From NCBI RefSeq assembly GCF_003290085.1, contig NZ_QMKJ01000001.1, positions 372,001 to 436,000 on the forward strand: a DNA stretch of 64,000 nucleotides, given 5' to 3'. Positions 1 to 7,038 of this stretch are shown in pieces. The notes below the pieces were generated by a model that worked only from the letters and a program-made list of their open reading frames with translations, ran no database searches and was not told where the DNA came from. The stretch comes from Aliidiomarina sp. B3213. GTDB lineage: Bacteria; Pseudomonadota; Gammaproteobacteria; Enterobacterales; Alteromonadaceae. Position 1 is the stretch's first letter. Each line of letters starts with the position of its first letter. The position numbers were made by a program, and so were the translations under genes.

Positions 1-1347
1 CCACCAAGTTGGATAGACGCAGTTGTTGGAGGTCGCTCTGTTGGTGCTCCCGGCGTTGTTCGAGGATTAGAAATGGCGCATCAAAGCTTTGGAGCGTTGC
101 CATGGAATACTTTGTTTGAAGATGCAATTGAGCTTGCTGAACAAGGGTTTGAGGTTTCTCCACGGTTAGCAAAACTAGTCGCCATGGAAATGAATCCTGG
201 ACTTAAGCGTATGCCGGTAGCTGCAGATTACTTTTATCCTAACGGAGTGCCGTTAGCTGAAGGCGATTTACTGATCAATCAAGCGCTCGCAAATTCGCTC
301 TCGCTTATCGCTGAGCAGGGCGCAGATGGCTTTTATACTGGAGAATTAGCAGAAGAAATTGTCCATGCGGTGCAAAACTCCCCAATCGCGCCTGGTTTAT
401 TAAACTTAAGTGATCTAGCGAATTATCAAGCTAAGTGGCGCGAGCCGGTTTGTGGACCTTATCGTGAGTATCAGGTATGCAGCATGGGTTTACCGAGTTC
501 AGGTGGTATTACCATGCTGCAAACATTGGGTATGTTGAACACGTTCGACATGGGGGCAATGGACATTGAAGAAGGTCTTCATTATTTCACGCAAGCATCT
601 CGTTTAGCGTTTGCGGACCGTAATCTATATTTAGCTGATGGTGACTTTGTCGATGTGCCTGTTGAGGGAATGTTGAATGCGGAGTACCTTGAACAACGTG
701 CGCAACTCATTGGTGATTCGGATATCGGTAAAGCACAACCAGGCACACCTGTTGATGCTCCAGTTTACGCCAACGCAGTAATGATGGAGCAACCAAACAC
801 CTCGCACTTTTCGATTGTCGATGCAGCGGGTAATGTCGTGTCGATGACCACCAGTATTGAGATGGGGTTTGGTTCTACGGTTATGGCGGGTGGTTTTCTA
901 TTGAATAACCAATTAACTGACTTTTCTATTGTTCCTGAACGTAACGGGGTGCCGGTAGCAAATAGAGTGGAAGCCGGAAAGCGACCACGTAGCTCTATGA
1001 CGCCTGTAATCATGTTCGGAGTGGATCAACAACCTGTTTATGCTCTAGGCTCTCCAGGTGGGCAACGTATTATCAACTACGTCACACAAGTTATTTTGGG
1101 TTTATCCGATTGGGATAAATCACTACAACAAGCCATTGAAATGCCGCACATTACGAACCTTAATGGTTCGACCGCCGTTGAAGAAGACCTAGCGCCACAA
1201 AGTTGGCTGAGAGCGTTGCAAGAGCGGGGACATGATGTCCAAGTTCGCGGTTTAAATAGTGGTATACATGGTATATATCTGCGACCTGATCAACGCTTGG
1301 AAAGCGGTGTTGATCCTCGTAGAGAGGGTAAGGCTATTGGATTATGA
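1..1347 (+). CDS. ggt: gamma-glutamyltransferase (glutathione hydrolase), 5' end outside window
   Basis: An Ntn-hydrolase that cleaves or transfers the gamma-glutamyl group of glutathione and related peptides, normally exported to the periplasm. The reading frame is open from base 1. The first 24 codons before the first internal Met (base 73) carry the family signature GGRSVGAPGVV, so the gene starts upstream and the signal peptide is not visible. 448 codons are seen. The autoprocessing/catalytic Thr is expected at the Thr of NTSHFS (codon 799-801), followed by the conserved SIVDAAGNVVS and LLNNQ stretches of the small subunit. The SPGGQRI motif near base 1050 fits the C-terminal half. The stop overlaps the start of the following lipoprotein gene by 4 bases (ATGA), implying translational coupling. 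Family assignment is firm; substrate preference is not known. Confidence 0.95.
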   Translation, partial: PPSWIDAVVGGRSVGAPGVVRGLEMAHQSFGALPWNTLFEDAIELAEQGFEVSPRLAKLVAMEMNPGLKRMPVAADYFYPNGVPLAEGDLLINQALANSLSLIAEQGADGFYTGELAEEIVHAVQNSPIAPGLLNLSDLANYQAKWREPVCGPYREYQVCSMGLPSSGGITMLQTLGMLNTFDMGAMDIEEGLHYFTQASRLAFADRNLYLADGDFVDVPVEGMLNAEYLEQRAQLIGDSDIGKAQPGTPVDAPVYANAVMMEQPNTSHFSIVDAAGNVVSMTTSIEMGFGSTVMAGGFLLNNQLTDFSIVPERNGVPVANRVEAGKRPRSSMTPVIMFGVDQQPVYALGSPGGQRIINYVTQVILGLSDWDKSLQQAIEMPHITNLNGSTAVEEDLAPQSWLRALQERGHDVQVRGLNSGIHGIYLRPDQRLESGVDPRREGKAIGL

Positions 1348-1763
1348 GATTCATCTATATTTTAATTTTAGTGCTTAGTTTGGCTGCTTGTGACACGGCT
1401 ACCCAAATAAGTAAAAGAGGCCCTCATGAAGTGGCGATTGCTTACTTTGAAGCTTTGTATAACGAGAGAGACCTAGAAAAAGTGATGGAGCTTTCTAGTT
1501 TGCGTAATCGTGAACTGGTCGAGCACTACGGAAACACAGTAAGTATTGGTCGCTACATGTACAACATGAGTTTCGACCAAGTAGATATAACCGCAGAGCG
1601 TCCAACCGGTATTGTATATATGAATCGTGACAATACAGTTCGTTTGCAAGTCGCATTTACGGGGTATAACGGAACGGACCGATACGATGAAGTACGCGAA
1701 GTCGTGATGATCGACCAAGAAGGTGAGTGGCGACTAGAACGCGTACTTGATTCGCCGTATTAG
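1344..1763 (+). CDS. small predicted lipoprotein
   Basis: A 139-residue protein with a short signal peptide ending in a lipobox (LSLAAC, Cys at residue 16), so probably an exported lipoprotein. After the Cys there is no recognised catalytic motif. The region PHEVAIAYFEALYNERDLEKVMEL looks like the opening helices of an NTF2-like/DUF4878-type fold, and the C-terminal half (VVMIDQEGEWRLERV) fits the strand-rich end of that fold. This is an inference from pattern only. Its start overlaps the stop of the gamma-glutamyltransferase gene by 4 bases, so the two are co-translated and perhaps act in the same compartment. It ends 2 bases before the convergent HIT-family gene. No function is assigned. 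Confidence 0.75.
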   Translation: MRFIYILILVLSLAACDTATQISKRGPHEVAIAYFEALYNERDLEKVMELSSLRNRELVEHYGNTVSIGRYMYNMSFDQVDITAERPTGIVYMNRDNTVRLQVAFTGYNGTDRYDEVREVVMIDQEGEWRLERVLDSPY

Positions 1764-1765
1764 TC

Positions 1766-2131
1766 TTATTGTTTTAATGTTTCTTGGTAAGGCGGCCAGC
1801 CCAATGGTTTGCCTGCCAATAAGTGCACATGAATGTGATACACCGTTTGTCCACCATGCTCATTACAGTTCATCACTGTTCGGTAGCCATCTTCCGCGAA
1901 ACCTTGCTCTCTAGCTATTTGACCAGCAACCCAATATAAATGACCCACAACTTCTTTGTGTTGCTCAGAAATATCATTCACCGTAGCAATAGGTTCTTTC
2001 GGAATAATCAATAAGTGTGTCGGCGCTTGCGGATTAATATCTTTAAATGCCAAGGAAAGCTCGTCTTCGTAAACGATATCCGCGGGAATTTCACGATTAA
2101 TAATTTTGGTAAAAAGAGTGTCTTGACTCAT
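1766..2131 (-). CDS. hinT: HIT family nucleotide hydrolase (HinT-like)
   Basis: A 121-residue histidine-triad protein, close to the usual 119 residues of HinT. HinT-type proteins hydrolyse nucleoside phosphoramidates and acyl-adenylates in the cytosol. The catalytic triad motif is visible as HIHVHLL near the C-terminus, and the N-terminal TLFTKIINREIPADIVYED and the PTHLLIIPK strand are typical. The frame extends 13 codons further upstream to an ATG at 2170, but the family aligns from the MSQDTLF start at 2131, chosen here. The gene is convergent with the upstream lipoprotein (2-base gap) and lies downstream of hspQ on the same strand, about 100 bases away and separated by a terminator-like hairpin, so it is probably transcribed separately. 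Confidence 0.92.
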   Translation of the reverse strand: MSQDTLFTKIINREIPADIVYEDELSLAFKDINPQAPTHLLIIPKEPIATVNDISEQHKEVVGHLYWVAGQIAREQGFAEDGYRTVMNCNEHGGQTVYHIHVHLLAGKPLGWPPYQETLKQ

Positions 2132-2227
2132 AAAAGGCTCGCCTAGTCCGATGGGTGAAAGAGCCTTCATACTAAGAAGATTGTTCTATGATCTCAAGGT
2201 AGAAAAACATGCTTGGGAATAAATACG

Positions 2228-2251
2228 AAAAGGCGCTCTTAATTGAGCGCC
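2228..2251 (-). terminator. rho-independent terminator of hspQ
   Basis: On the minus strand a 7-bp perfect stem (GGCGCTC / GAGCGCC) with a 6-base loop is followed by TTTT. The first arm lies in the last codons of hspQ and the loop contains its stop codon, so the terminator overlaps the gene end. Confidence 0.75.
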
Positions 2252-2550
2252 ATTTGTGCGGTATAAGTACCTTTTTCTACACTTCGAAAATGACTTTCTA
2301 TTTCTGGGTGTTGTATGTCTGAATGTTTGTATTCAGCAACTAAACTTTGTTCTGCGACATAAGTTTGTATCGTCGAGTTGCTTACCAATATGTGATACCA
2401 AGGCTGTTCCGTGTCTGGACGGGTATGCGCCATACGGTTGTACCATTCCTCAGAGAGTGAAAACTTAGGATCAGCGTCAATGATTACTCCACGGTACCCA
2501 TAAAGGCTGTGCGTCACTACTTGGCCAATTGCAAATTTGGCTCGCACCAT
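2239..2550 (-). CDS. hspQ: heat shock protein HspQ (hemimethylated-DNA-binding family)
   Basis: A 103-residue protein with the YccV/HspQ fold. HspQ is a small cytosolic heat-shock protein reported to bind hemimethylated DNA and to influence DnaA stability and Lon-dependent proteolysis. The family features seen are KFAIGQVVTHSLYGYRGVIIDADP at the N-terminus, the SLSEEWY segment, PWYHILV and the TYVAEQSL strand. A good ribosome binding site (AAGGAG, about 7 bases away) supports the ATG at 2550. It stands alone between hinT and the divergent PilZ gene. Heat-shock control is expected for the family, but I did not identify a sigma-32 promoter. Confidence 0.93.
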   Translation of the reverse strand: MVRAKFAIGQVVTHSLYGYRGVIIDADPKFSLSEEWYNRMAHTRPDTEQPWYHILVSNSTIQTYVAEQSLVAEYKHSDIQHPEIESHFRSVEKGTYTAQMALN

Positions 2551-2726
2551 AATGCTCTCCTTTCGTCATTTTCCTGTGCAATTTTTGTATCGGCTTTACT
2601 TGAGAGTTCTTGACCTCTTTTCGCATTTAATTGAAATTTTGACAGCAGCAACTTAGCTTCGATATAACTAGAACACAGAAAAGCTTTATAAGCGGTTCTC
2701 TTTCCGTGAAGTGATCGGGGGTAACG

Positions 2727-3026
2727 ATGATTACACAAGACGATAATAGAGACTTCCGTCGGATGCAGGTCGAAGTGCCTATCGAAATTACGCTGCTGCA
2801 TGAAGACGGTGAGCCTGTAGTTCAGGGCATTTGTAGAGACTTAAGTGCCACCGGTTTAGCGTTTGCTACTAAAACCGAAATTGAGAAGGGTGCTGAGGTG
2901 ATTGTGATTATATCAGCAGGGGGGCAACTGCCGCCATTAACGGCCAAAATTAGTGTCGTTCGAAGTGATTACGACAATGAAACAGAGTTCTTTGAACTCG
3001 GTGGACAAATTATCGAGATATTATAA
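2727..3026 (+). CDS. PilZ-domain protein
   Basis: A 99-residue single-domain protein. PilZ domains bind cyclic di-GMP through an RxxxR motif and a D/NxSxxG motif. Here the candidate elements are the FRRMQVEV stretch at residues 10-17 and DLSATGLAF at about residues 38-46, so ligand binding is plausible. The spacing RRMQV means the first motif is not a textbook RxxxR and should be checked by alignment. The C-terminal strand FELGGQIIEI fits the domain. A strong GGGGG ribosome binding site precedes the ATG. The gene stands alone between divergent hspQ and convergent metG. Its target could be motility, adhesion or polysaccharide output, and nothing here decides which. Confidence 0.85.
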   Translation: MITQDDNRDFRRMQVEVPIEITLLHEDGEPVVQGICRDLSATGLAFATKTEIEKGAEVIVIISAGGQLPPLTAKISVVRSDYDNETEFFELGGQIIEIL

Positions 3027-3055
3027 AAAAGCCCCACAAAATATTTGTAGGGCTT
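3025..3055 (-). terminator. rho-independent terminator of metG
   Basis: Read on the minus strand, the stem arms AAGCCCTACAAA and TTTGTGGGGCTT pair around a short AT-rich loop, with one mismatched position, and are followed by a run of Ts. There is no T-run on the plus strand, so it serves metG rather than the PilZ gene. Confidence 0.75.
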
Positions 3056-3064
3056 CGTGAGGTG

Positions 3065-5095
3065 TTATTTCACCTGCATTCCTGGTTCAGCACCTTCATG
3101 TGGATTCATAATGTATAAATCCTTACCGCCCGGGCCTGCCGCTAATACCATTCCTTCAGACAATCCAAAACGCATTTTACGCGGTTTAAGGTTAGCAACC
3201 ATCACGGTATGTTGACCGATTAAATCTTCCGGAGAGTACGCAGCTTTAATTCCAGCAAACACCTGTCTGGTGTTTGTGTCGCCGATATCCAAAGTAAGCT
3301 TAAGTAGCTTGTCTGCACCTTCTACGTGCTCTGCATTTACAATTTTTGCAACGCGAAGGTCTACTTTAGCAAAGTCGTCAAACTCGATTTCAGGTGCGAT
3401 AGGGTCTTTCAAGGTTTTCTTCTCCTCTGCTTTTGGCGTTGCAGACTTCGAGGCTTCAAGCATTGCATCAACGTTTTTCATATCGATACGCTGCATAAGC
3501 GCTTTAAATTTATTAATAGATTTCCCACGTAAGTCTTCCTGTATAGAGCTCCATGTAAACTCGTCGTTTAGGAACGATTCAGCCGACTTAGCAAGCTCTG
3601 GTACTACAGGCTTAAGGTAAATCATAAGAATGCGGAACAGGTGGATACCCATCGAGCAGATGTCTTGCACTTCTTGGCTTTTGGCCTCGTCTTTAGCTAA
3701 TTGCCAAGGCTCTTTTACAGCGATGTATTCGTTGGCTCGGTCAGCAAGACGCATTATCTCGCGCATCGCTTTGCCGAAGTCTCTCGCCTCATAAGCATCA
3801 GCAATGAGCGTGGCTGCTTGTTGGAATTCCTCTAATAGGGCTGGCTCCGAAATGTTTTCTGACAATTTTCCGTCAAATTTCTTAGTAATAAAACCAGCAC
3901 AACGGCTAGCAATGTTTACCACTTTTCCTACTAAGTCGGAGTTCACACGCTGAACAAAGTCACCTAAATTTAGGTCTAGGTCGTCAATGCGGCTACTAAG
4001 CTTTGCCGCGAAGTAATAACGCAGCGCTTCAGGGTCTAAGTGCTCTAAGAAAGTACGCGCCATAATGAACGTACCCTTAGACTTCGACATTTTCGTACCA
4101 TTGACGGTAATAAAACCGTGAGCCCATACATTGGTAGGTTGTCTGAATTCTGCGCCTTTCAGCATGGCTGGCCAGAACAGGCTATGGAAATAGATGATGT
4201 CCTTGCCAATAAAATGGTAAACCTCTGCGTCGCTATCTTCTTTCCAGAACTGGTCAAAATCAACGTCATTAGTTTTAGTAAAGGCTTTGAAAGAACCCAT
4301 GTAACCGATAGGAGCGTCTAGCCAAACATAAAAATATTTACCCGGAGCGTCTGGAATTTCGAATCCGAAATACGGAGCGTCGCGGCTAATGTCCCATTGC
4401 TGTAGACCTTGTTCGAACCATTCATTGAGCTTGTTGGCCATTTCTGGTTGTAATGAACCCGAGCGTGTCCACGACTTCAGCATGTCTTCAAACGCAGGTA
4501 AGTCAAAGAAATAATGCTCTGATTCTTTAATTATTGGGGTGGCGCCAGAAACAGCTGAGCGCGGCTGAATAAGATCTGTTGGGGCGTATGTTGCGCCACA
4601 TACGTCGCAGTTATCACCGTACTGATCTTCTGCCTTACACTCGGGGCAAGTACCTTTAACGAATCGATCAGGCAAAAACATTTCCCGTTCAGGGTCGTAT
4701 AATTGCTCAATGACGCGAGTTTGAATGTAACCGTTATCGCGTAGTCGTGTATATATAAGTTCAGCGAGCTCTTTGTTTTCATCGCTATGGGTTGAATGGT
4801 AGAAGTCGAATGAGACGCCGAATTCTTTAAAATCAGCCTGATGCGCAGCGTTCATTTCTGCAATCATTTCTTCAGGCGTTGTACCCAGCTCTCGAGCCTT
4901 TAGCATAATAGGGGTGCCATGGGCATCGTCTGCACAGACATAATGGCACGCGTGGCCTCTTAAGCGTTGAAATCGAACCCAAATGTCTGCTTGAATGTAA
5001 CCTAGCAAGTGCCCAATATGAATAGGCCCGTTAGCGTATGGAAGTGCATTGGTTACTAATATGTTTCGTTTGCTATCCGTCATCGAGAGTCTCAT
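3065..5095 (-). CDS. metG: methionyl-tRNA synthetase
   Basis: Charges tRNA-Met, including the initiator tRNA, with methionine in the cytosol. The 676-residue length matches the E. coli enzyme (677). Visible landmarks are the HIGH-type motif [14 protein letters not shown] near the N-terminus, a four-cysteine zinc knuckle ([17 protein letters not shown]), the KMSKSKG loop, and a C-terminal EMAP/tRNA-binding domain ([12 protein letters not shown] onward, roughly the last 110 residues) used for dimerisation. Two starts are possible. The ATG at 5095 has an AGGA ribosome binding site at good spacing. The ATG at 5083 gives an N-terminus closer to the E. coli protein but has only a weak site. It is divergent from the Fe-S carrier gene across about 250 bases. 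Confidence 0.98.
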   Translation of the reverse strand: MRLSMTDSKRNILVTNALPYANGPIHIGHLLGYIQADIWVRFQRLRGHACHYVCADDAHGTPIMLKARELGTTPEEMIAEMNAAHQADFKEFGVSFDFYHSTHSDENKELAELIYTRLRDNGYIQTRVIEQLYDPEREMFLPDRFVKGTCPECKAEDQYGDNCDVCGATYAPTDLIQPRSAVSGATPIIKESEHYFFDLPAFEDMLKSWTRSGSLQPEMANKLNEWFEQGLQQWDISRDAPYFGFEIPDAPGKYFYVWLDAPIGYMGSFKAFTKTNDVDFDQFWKEDSDAEVYHFIGKDIIYFHSLFWPAMLKGAEFRQPTNVWAHGFITVNGTKMSKSKGTFIMARTFLEHLDPEALRYYFAAKLSSRIDDLDLNLGDFVQRVNSDLVGKVVNIASRCAGFITKKFDGKLSENISEPALLEEFQQAATLIADAYEARDFGKAMREIMRLADRANEYIAVKEPWQLAKDEAKSQEVQDICSMGIHLFRILMIYLKPVVPELAKSAESFLNDEFTWSSIQEDLRGKSINKFKALMQRIDMKNVDAMLEASKSATPKAEEKKTLKDPIAPEIEFDDFAKVDLRVAKIVNAEHVEGADKLLKLTLDIGDTNTRQVFAGIKAAYSPEDLIGQHTVMVANLKPRKMRFGLSEGMVLAAGPGGKDLYIMNPHEGAEPGMQVK

Positions 5096-5241
5096 TTATT
5101 CCTATTTGCACCGAATTAACTAGTCGAAGCATGGCAAATTGCTATGTTGTGTTTTAGTGCTACGTTGCGTATAAAATACAGCGTTTCTATCGCTTCACTT
5201 TCTTAAATTCAGCAACGTTTTTACAAGCGCTCCATAGTAGC

Positions 5242-5261
5242 TGAAAAAACAAGTTTTTTCA
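5242..5261. promoter_or_regulatory. perfect A/T-rich inverted repeat between metG and mrp
   Basis: A 9-bp perfect inverted repeat with a 2-base centre (TGAAAAAAC aa GTTTTTTCA) sits in the shared metG/mrp upstream region, about 85 bases before the mrp start and 150 bases before metG. It could be an operator or a weak terminator-like structure; the sequence alone does not decide. The rest of the 250-base intergenic region shows no other clear element. Confidence 0.35.
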
Positions 5262-5347
5262 TTACCCATAACATTGAAAATCAGTACAAAACATTTAGTG
5301 ATGGCAATGTATATGTTGATTTCTTAAGCGCTTTATTTTGGAGATTT

Positions 5348-6361
5348 ATGTCAGGTGAAATTTTAAACCGATGCCAGCAACTTCGTGGTGATTTATTCCC
5401 CGAAGGCTTTTACCCAGAATGGCTTAATGTTTCTGGTAATAATGTCACGCTTACATTGCCATTTCCCGCTATACCTCAGGCACAAAAGTTGGTTGAGGAA
5501 GAGCCGCAGTTGTCCACTTATCAGTGGCGCTACGAGGTTAAAACTGAAGCTTTACCCAGAGATAGTTCTAGAAAAGCCATTAGTGCGAAAAATATGATCG
5601 CTGTAGCGTCGGGCAAGGGTGGTGTAGGGAAAAGTGCAGTTACCCTAAACCTTGCTCTGGCACTTGCCGAAACTGGAGCGAGAGTAGGGGTTCTGGACGC
5701 CGATGTATTTGGGCCTTCTGTGCCAACCATGCTTGGTAATACGCAAACGAAGTTGGAGTTTACCGCACAGCAAAAAATGCTGCCGATAGAGCGGTATAAC
5801 CTGCAAGTTAATTCGTTGGGTTACCTTGTTGAACCCGGTGATGCGACGGTGTGGCGAGGTCCAATGGCAAGTCGTGGTGTTGAGCAACTTTGTTTCGACA
5901 CCCAATGGGGGAATTTAGATTACCTATTGGTAGACATGCCACCGGGCACGGGTGATATTCAACTGACTTTGTCACAAAAATTACCGGTGACAGGTGCGGT
6001 CATTGTCACTACGCCACAGGAAATAGCATTAGCCGACGCTAGAAAGGCTGTATCGATGTTTAGTAAGGTAGATGTACCAGTCGTAGGGCTCGTCGAAAAT
6101 ATGAGTTTTTATCAGTGTAATGGTTGTGGTGACAAAGACTATATTTTCGGTAAAAATGGCGGAGTTGAGCTAGCTCAACAAGTTCAAGCTCCGTTATTAG
6201 GCCAGTGGCCTTTAAATGGATTGTTGAGAGAGCAGTTTGATCTTGGCCGACCACTATTGGTCGAACAGCCAGAACACCCGTTGTGTCAGTATTATCGAGA
6301 GTCGGCGGCACGCCTCGTTGCGAACGCGTGGTATTTAACCTCGCCCCATGCTGCTCGTTAA
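5348..6361 (+). CDS. apbC: Mrp/ApbC-type P-loop iron-sulfur cluster carrier
   Basis: A cytosolic ATPase of the Mrp/NBP35 family that carries Fe-S clusters to target proteins. The deviant Walker A GKGGVGKS is at about residues 88-95, and the family's VDMPPGTGD and the two-cysteine CNGCG motif (bridging-cluster ligands at a dimer interface) follow. The N-terminal part before the P-loop, about 75 residues, is shorter than the MIP18-like domain of E. coli ApbC (total 337 here against 369) and only loosely resembles it. A GGAG site precedes the ATG. Next to metG and upstream of dcd (19-base gap), the gene has a neighbourhood common in gammaproteobacteria. It may be co-transcribed with dcd. Confidence 0.95.
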   Translation: MSGEILNRCQQLRGDLFPEGFYPEWLNVSGNNVTLTLPFPAIPQAQKLVEEEPQLSTYQWRYEVKTEALPRDSSRKAISAKNMIAVASGKGGVGKSAVTLNLALALAETGARVGVLDADVFGPSVPTMLGNTQTKLEFTAQQKMLPIERYNLQVNSLGYLVEPGDATVWRGPMASRGVEQLCFDTQWGNLDYLLVDMPPGTGDIQLTLSQKLPVTGAVIVTTPQEIALADARKAVSMFSKVDVPVVGLVENMSFYQCNGCGDKDYIFGKNGGVELAQQVQAPLLGQWPLNGLLREQFDLGRPLLVEQPEHPLCQYYRESAARLVANAWYLTSPHAAR

Positions 6362-6379
6362 AAATAAGGAAAAGCTTTA

Positions 6380-6967
6380 ATGCGTTTAACCGACAGGCAA
6401 ATTGTACGTTACTTAACAGAGGAGCGTATTTCTATTATTCCTCAGCCAGCGGAGAAGGATATTTCAGGTGTAACCGTAGATATCCATTTGGGGAATAGTT
6501 TTCGGGTGATTCAAGACCACGCGGCACCTTATATTGACCTAAGTGGCCCGCGTGAAGAAATAGATAAAGCTATTCAACATGTCATGAGTGACGAAATTAT
6601 TTTAAAGGACGATGAACCGTTCTTTATTCACCCTGGTGAGTTTGCGTTAGCGGTAACGCACGAGTCGGTGACCTTGCCAGCTGATTTAGTCGGTTGGTTA
6701 GACGGTCGCTCGTCATTGGCCCGTTTAGGTTTGATGGTGCACGTTACGGCACACCGAATTGATCCAGGCTGGTCAGGACAAATTGTCCTCGAGTTTTATA
6801 ATGGTGGAAAATTACCTTTGGCGTTACGGCCGATGATGAAAATAGGCGCTCTTAGCTTTGAAATGTTAAGCGAGCCTTGCGAGAAGCCCTATAGTAAAAG
6901 GGTGGATGCGAAGTACAAAGACCAACGCGGTGCAACAGCGAGCCGTATTGGTGGTGACGATAAGTAA
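6380..6967 (+). CDS. dcd: dCTP deaminase
   Basis: Converts dCTP to dUTP and ammonia, the main route to dUMP for thymidylate synthesis in enteric-type bacteria. The 195-residue length is normal. The catalytic core [21 protein letters not shown], with the catalytic Glu in VLEF, is almost identical to the E. coli protein, as is [19 protein letters not shown]. The C-terminal QRGATASRI stretch that closes over the nucleotide is present. It follows mrp/apbC by 19 bases and is followed by a strong bidirectional terminator. The start ATG agrees with the E. coli N-terminus (MRL). No oddities were seen. Confidence 0.98.
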   Translation: MRLTDRQIVRYLTEERISIIPQPAEKDISGVTVDIHLGNSFRVIQDHAAPYIDLSGPREEIDKAIQHVMSDEIILKDDEPFFIHPGEFALAVTHESVTLPADLVGWLDGRSSLARLGLMVHVTAHRIDPGWSGQIVLEFYNGGKLPLALRPMMKIGALSFEMLSEPCEKPYSKRVDAKYKDQRGATASRIGGDDK

Positions 6968-6981
6968 TCAAACTTCTAAAG

Positions 6982-7018
6982 AAAAAGGCTTCCTGAATTT
7001 ACTCAGGAAGCCTTTTTT
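6982..7018. terminator. bidirectional terminator between dcd and the M14 peptidase
   Basis: A 15-bp near-perfect stem (AAAAAGGCTTCCTGA / TCAGGAAGCCTTTTT) around a 6-base loop, with A-run and T-run flanks on both sides. It lies between convergent genes and can stop transcription from either. Confidence 0.92.
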
Positions 7019-7038
7019 AATCTTTCAAGTAGCTTTGT

